From Solea solea (lineage: Eukaryota > Chordata > Actinopteri > Pleuronectiformes > Soleidae): a stretch of 64,000 bases of DNA. Numbering within the stretch: position 1 is the stretch's first letter; the number at the start of each line of letters is the position of its first letter. The position numbers were made by a program, and so were the translations under genes. Shown here one piece after another: positions 61,357-64,000 of the stretch. The stretch covers positions 12,900,094 through 12,964,093 of the forward strand of contig NC_081143.1 in the NCBI RefSeq assembly GCF_958295425.1, written 5' to 3'. The notes under the pieces are model-generated. The model saw only the letters and a list, made by a program, of their open reading frames with translations, was not told the origin of the DNA and made no database searches.

Positions 61357-61882
61357 TACTCCTGAAGAACCTGCAAAAAAGATTATTTTTGATAAATGTA
61401 TTGAAGACTCTATTCCTAATCTGCTCTATTTATCCACTCCCCTGCTCTGTGCGACAGTATATGTGGCCTTCACTGATACGAACCACATGGCAAATACTCA
61501 GCCACACCCTTCTCAAACATCTTAGAATAATAATAAAATAAATAAATAAATGGGAAAGATCATTATTGATGAGTTGCTGATATATTTGAGTAATTTATGC
61601 TGAGTATCCTGCAACATCCTAAATCAAGAGGAAGCAGACAGGAAAGCATTATTCACGGGTGTTGCCTGTTCCCTGCTTAAGCCACCTGATTTGTCATCAT
61701 AAGTCCAGGTATTTCTTTATGTGTTGCATCTGTTAAACAATTTGCCGTATAAACGGGCATACAATCAAATATAAGACCAACCATTAAAGTAATACTGTAT
61801 AATAAGAAATGTTTTACACAATTGTATATTATACCTCAAATGTGATATTTAACTAATGCTACTCTGTATATCATGTGTATCC

Positions 61883-62097
61883 AGGTGTGGTGTCAGGCTC
61901 TGAAAAGTAACCACACCTTGAAAAGTGGAGGGAAACAATTTCTTAAAAATTGCCATTTCCCAACACTGTTGACGTAAAAGACATGACATCTGCTCCTGTA
62001 TCTGTATAAAAGACAAGCTCCACGTCCCTAACATCACAACAGCAACCCCACTTGACCATCTCTGTGATTGTCTACTGAAATTGCAAAGAACTGAAGG
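61883..62097 (+). promoter_or_regulatory. Promoter and leader exon of peptide gene, unit 4
   Basis: The distal arm is mutated (AGGTGTGGTG at 61883-61892, RUNX core lost). The proximal AACCACACCT (61909-61918) is kept. TATAAAA at 62005-62011. The leader exon ends at about 62097. Confidence 0.65.
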
Positions 62098-62249
62098 TAA
62101 TGACATTCTAATTATTGTTATCATTATTTCATTATTTAATATTCTGCCTTCCCTGTGTGGCTTGGTTGGAATTTTGTTTTTGGACACAGTGTTGAGCTGA
62201 GCAGGTCCTACAGTATTTCTTGGTTTTAACAGGTGTGATCACTGAAACC

Positions 62250-62734
62250 ATGCTGAAGTTAGTGCTTGTGCTTGGATGCCTCCTGAGCCTCACTCTGGCT
62301 CAACCTGTAAGTCAATCTCTCTTATCTTTGCACTTGAATATCACAACACTTCTTGTGATGAAACTGAAACTATATAACCTGCAACTTTTGGATTTGTACA
62401 GAGAGACATGGCTCACAAACGTGTTGCCCGCTCAAGTTCTGAGTCTAACTCAGCATCAGGCTCCAACGAGGTGAGTGGCCTCTTAGTACTGTACATTCAA
62501 CATTAAACCAGCTGCCTGTTTCTATAGAGGTCCTTGGAAAACCCTCTGTTGTACAACTGACTCTGAATGTTTCTGTTTTTCTTGAAGCAAACTACTGGTA
62601 CTAGTAATATTTCTGTTTCACAACTGCTTGAGCTACTGAGACTCTTACTCTCTACCACAACTACAACTGCAGCCACTACTACTACTACTACAACTAAAGC
62701 TCCTGCCACCACTGCTGCTGCAACTACCAAGTAG
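62250..62734 (+). CDS. Thr-rich SCPP-like secreted peptide, copy 4
   Basis: Coding exons 62250-62306, 62402-62470 and 62588-62734, 90 aa. It is almost identical to copy 3, with one Thr fewer in the second Thr run and a silent change in the Leu-rich stretch. Polyadenylation signal at 62851. Intact. Confidence 0.85.
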
Positions 62735-62962
62735 ATTCTGAAACTGAAGCAGAGATCAACATGAGAATGAAATCCAATCATGAGCGATGTGCATGTTCAG
62801 TTCAAGTAAATGTGGATCAAAATCAGCAGTTTCCCTTGTGATATCTGCTTAATAAACTTCACAATTTGAAAAAGATGTTGGCTCAAAATGTTTCTTTTTC
62901 TCTGCTCATTTGGAATTTTAAAATATTTTAAGTGGATACAAAAGAGCTGCATGTATCTTAGT

Positions 62963-63732
62963 GCTCACGTGGCACAGATCTGTAATTATTCCAGAGCCTG
63001 GGGGCGGCACCTGAAAAGTCTCGGTCACCCCACTGTTAATATCTAGACCTGGAATCGTCAAGCATAAGCTGGTTGGACGACTGTAAATCTCTCCTGTGCT
63101 TCTGAACAGTTAAAATGTCTGTTTAATAGGCTGGGGTGAGGCCATTAAGGGCTTTAAAAACAAACATTAAAAAGCTTAAAATCAATTCTAAAAAACACAC
63201 AGGTGGTCAGTGGAGAAAATAAAGTATTGGAGTGATGTGCTCCTGTTTAGTTTGAGGAGCAGCCAGATTTTGCAATAACTGGAGGCGGCTCAAAGAAGAC
63301 TGAGTGACACCAACATAAAGGGCATTACAATAGTCCAGTCTAGAACTAATAAATGCGTGTATGGCTACCTCTAGGTTGTGGCGAGTTAAAAATGGTCTCG
63401 CTTTCTCCAGTATACGCAAATGATAAATACCTGTATTGACATTTAACACCAAGGTTTCTAATAGTTGAGCTGACCTGTGGAGACAGGGCACCCCGCTCGC
63501 TGCTCCAGGATCACCAAAAGCAACTCCGTCTTTGTTTAATTTAAATGAAGGAAATTGTCTCCGCTACTACTTGATGTCAGAAATGCACTTAAGTAAAATG
63601 CTTTGTGAGACACTATGGTTGGACTGCAAAGGTAAATAAATCTGAACATCATCAGCATAACAATGAAACGACAGGTTATGTCTGGATATAATTGAACCGA
63701 GTAGAAGGAAGTAGAGAGAAAAAAGAATAGGG
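62963..63732 (-). mobile_element. LINE RT relic, unit 4
   Basis: RT C-terminal block on the minus strand (63491-63207), plus a more upstream piece at 63752-63567 reading HNLSFHCYADDVQIYLPLQ. This contains the YADD polymerase active-site motif of L2/CR1/Rex1-type reverse transcriptases. The two pieces are in different frames. Confidence 0.85.
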
Positions 63733-64000
63733 CTTGTTATTGTTGTTTTCACAACAATAAAATGTTTTAAACAAAAAACAATGTTTCAGAATGTCACTGT
63801 TGCACACAAAACCAAACCAAAAAAAAACCAAAATCAATGACATGAATGTCATTCATGAATAAAGTTTGAAGAAAGTCAGAAACGATCTCCTCCAAGATGA
63901 AAATAAACTGTGTTTCAAGTACCGACAGTGACAGAGAGGAGAGTGGGAACACAGAGGGTGAATTTTATGTTTCAATGATAAATATTATCATGGGCAAGAC
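63733..64000 (+). repeat. Tandem array unit 5, cut by window end
   Basis: The repeat start (TTTTCACAACAATAAAATG and CACTGTTGCACACAAAACC) is seen again and runs to the last base, so the array continues beyond this window. Confidence 0.88.

Larger units (their letters stand above)
59571..63732 (+). repeat. Tandem array unit 4 (4.2 kb)
   Basis: Same order. A deletion at about 61268 (GTAGCAGCTC joined to TATTTATTTATTATAAT) removes ~740 bp containing the minus-strand second exon. The peptide gene is at 62250-62734. Units 3 and 4 share 3' flank changes (for example CTCTGCTCATTTGGAATTTT) absent from units 1 and 2, so they are the youngest pair. Confidence 0.92.

Overview
This is a eukaryotic window from a ray-finned fish, most likely a percomorph teleost. 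The genes are split by GT-AG introns, intergenic DNA is AT-rich and full of microsatellites and LINE/SINE debris, and the gene content is typical of fish: an smu1-dnaja1-aptx block, then sparcl1, then a cluster of secretory calcium-binding phosphoprotein (SCPP) genes that includes odam. All exon models below were built by reading splice sites and comparing with protein families from memory; no search was run.

Layout. Positions 1-3100 hold a degenerate ~38-bp minisatellite carrying three identical minus-strand tRNA-Ser(AGA) genes, a SINE-like insertion, an AT-rich perfect-looking hairpin and a tRNA-Ala-like relic. Positions 3100-6200 show no gene apart from a LINE-type 3' tail. From 6.3 to 24.7 kb there are three housekeeping genes: a divergent smu1 (+, 12 exons, spliceosome WD40 protein), dnaja1 (-, 8 coding exons, type I Hsp40) and aptx (+, 7 exons, FHA-HIT-zinc finger DNA repair enzyme). 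A tRNA-Ile(AAT) follows.

From 26.7 kb onward the window is a mineralised-tissue locus. It contains an acidic Ser/Asp/Glu-rich SCPP gene on the minus strand (spp1-like, 8 coding exons, no RGD seen), sparcl1 (+, 10 coding exons, the relative from which SCPP genes are thought to have arisen), a single-exon Gly/Gln-rich secreted protein with a poly-Glu tail, a Met/Gly-rich then Pro/Gln-rich SCPP gene, and odam. These proteins share a signal-peptide exon followed by short phase-0 exons, the standard SCPP architecture.

The last 18 kb (45.9 kb to the window end) is a tandem array of 4.1-4.8 kb units, four complete and a fifth cut by the window edge. The left edge of the array lies inside the odam 3' UTR, whose polyadenylation segment is repeated at each junction. 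Each unit carries a plus-strand three-coding-exon gene for an ~90-residue secreted, Thr-rich, SCPP-like peptide behind a TATA box. A pair of inverted RUNX-type motifs lies ~90 bp upstream of the TATA box. Each unit also has a LINE reverse-transcriptase relic downstream. On the minus strand, head to head with the peptide gene, there is a second candidate secreted-protein gene that appears complete only in unit 2 and is broken differently in the other units. This array is the most novel part of the window.
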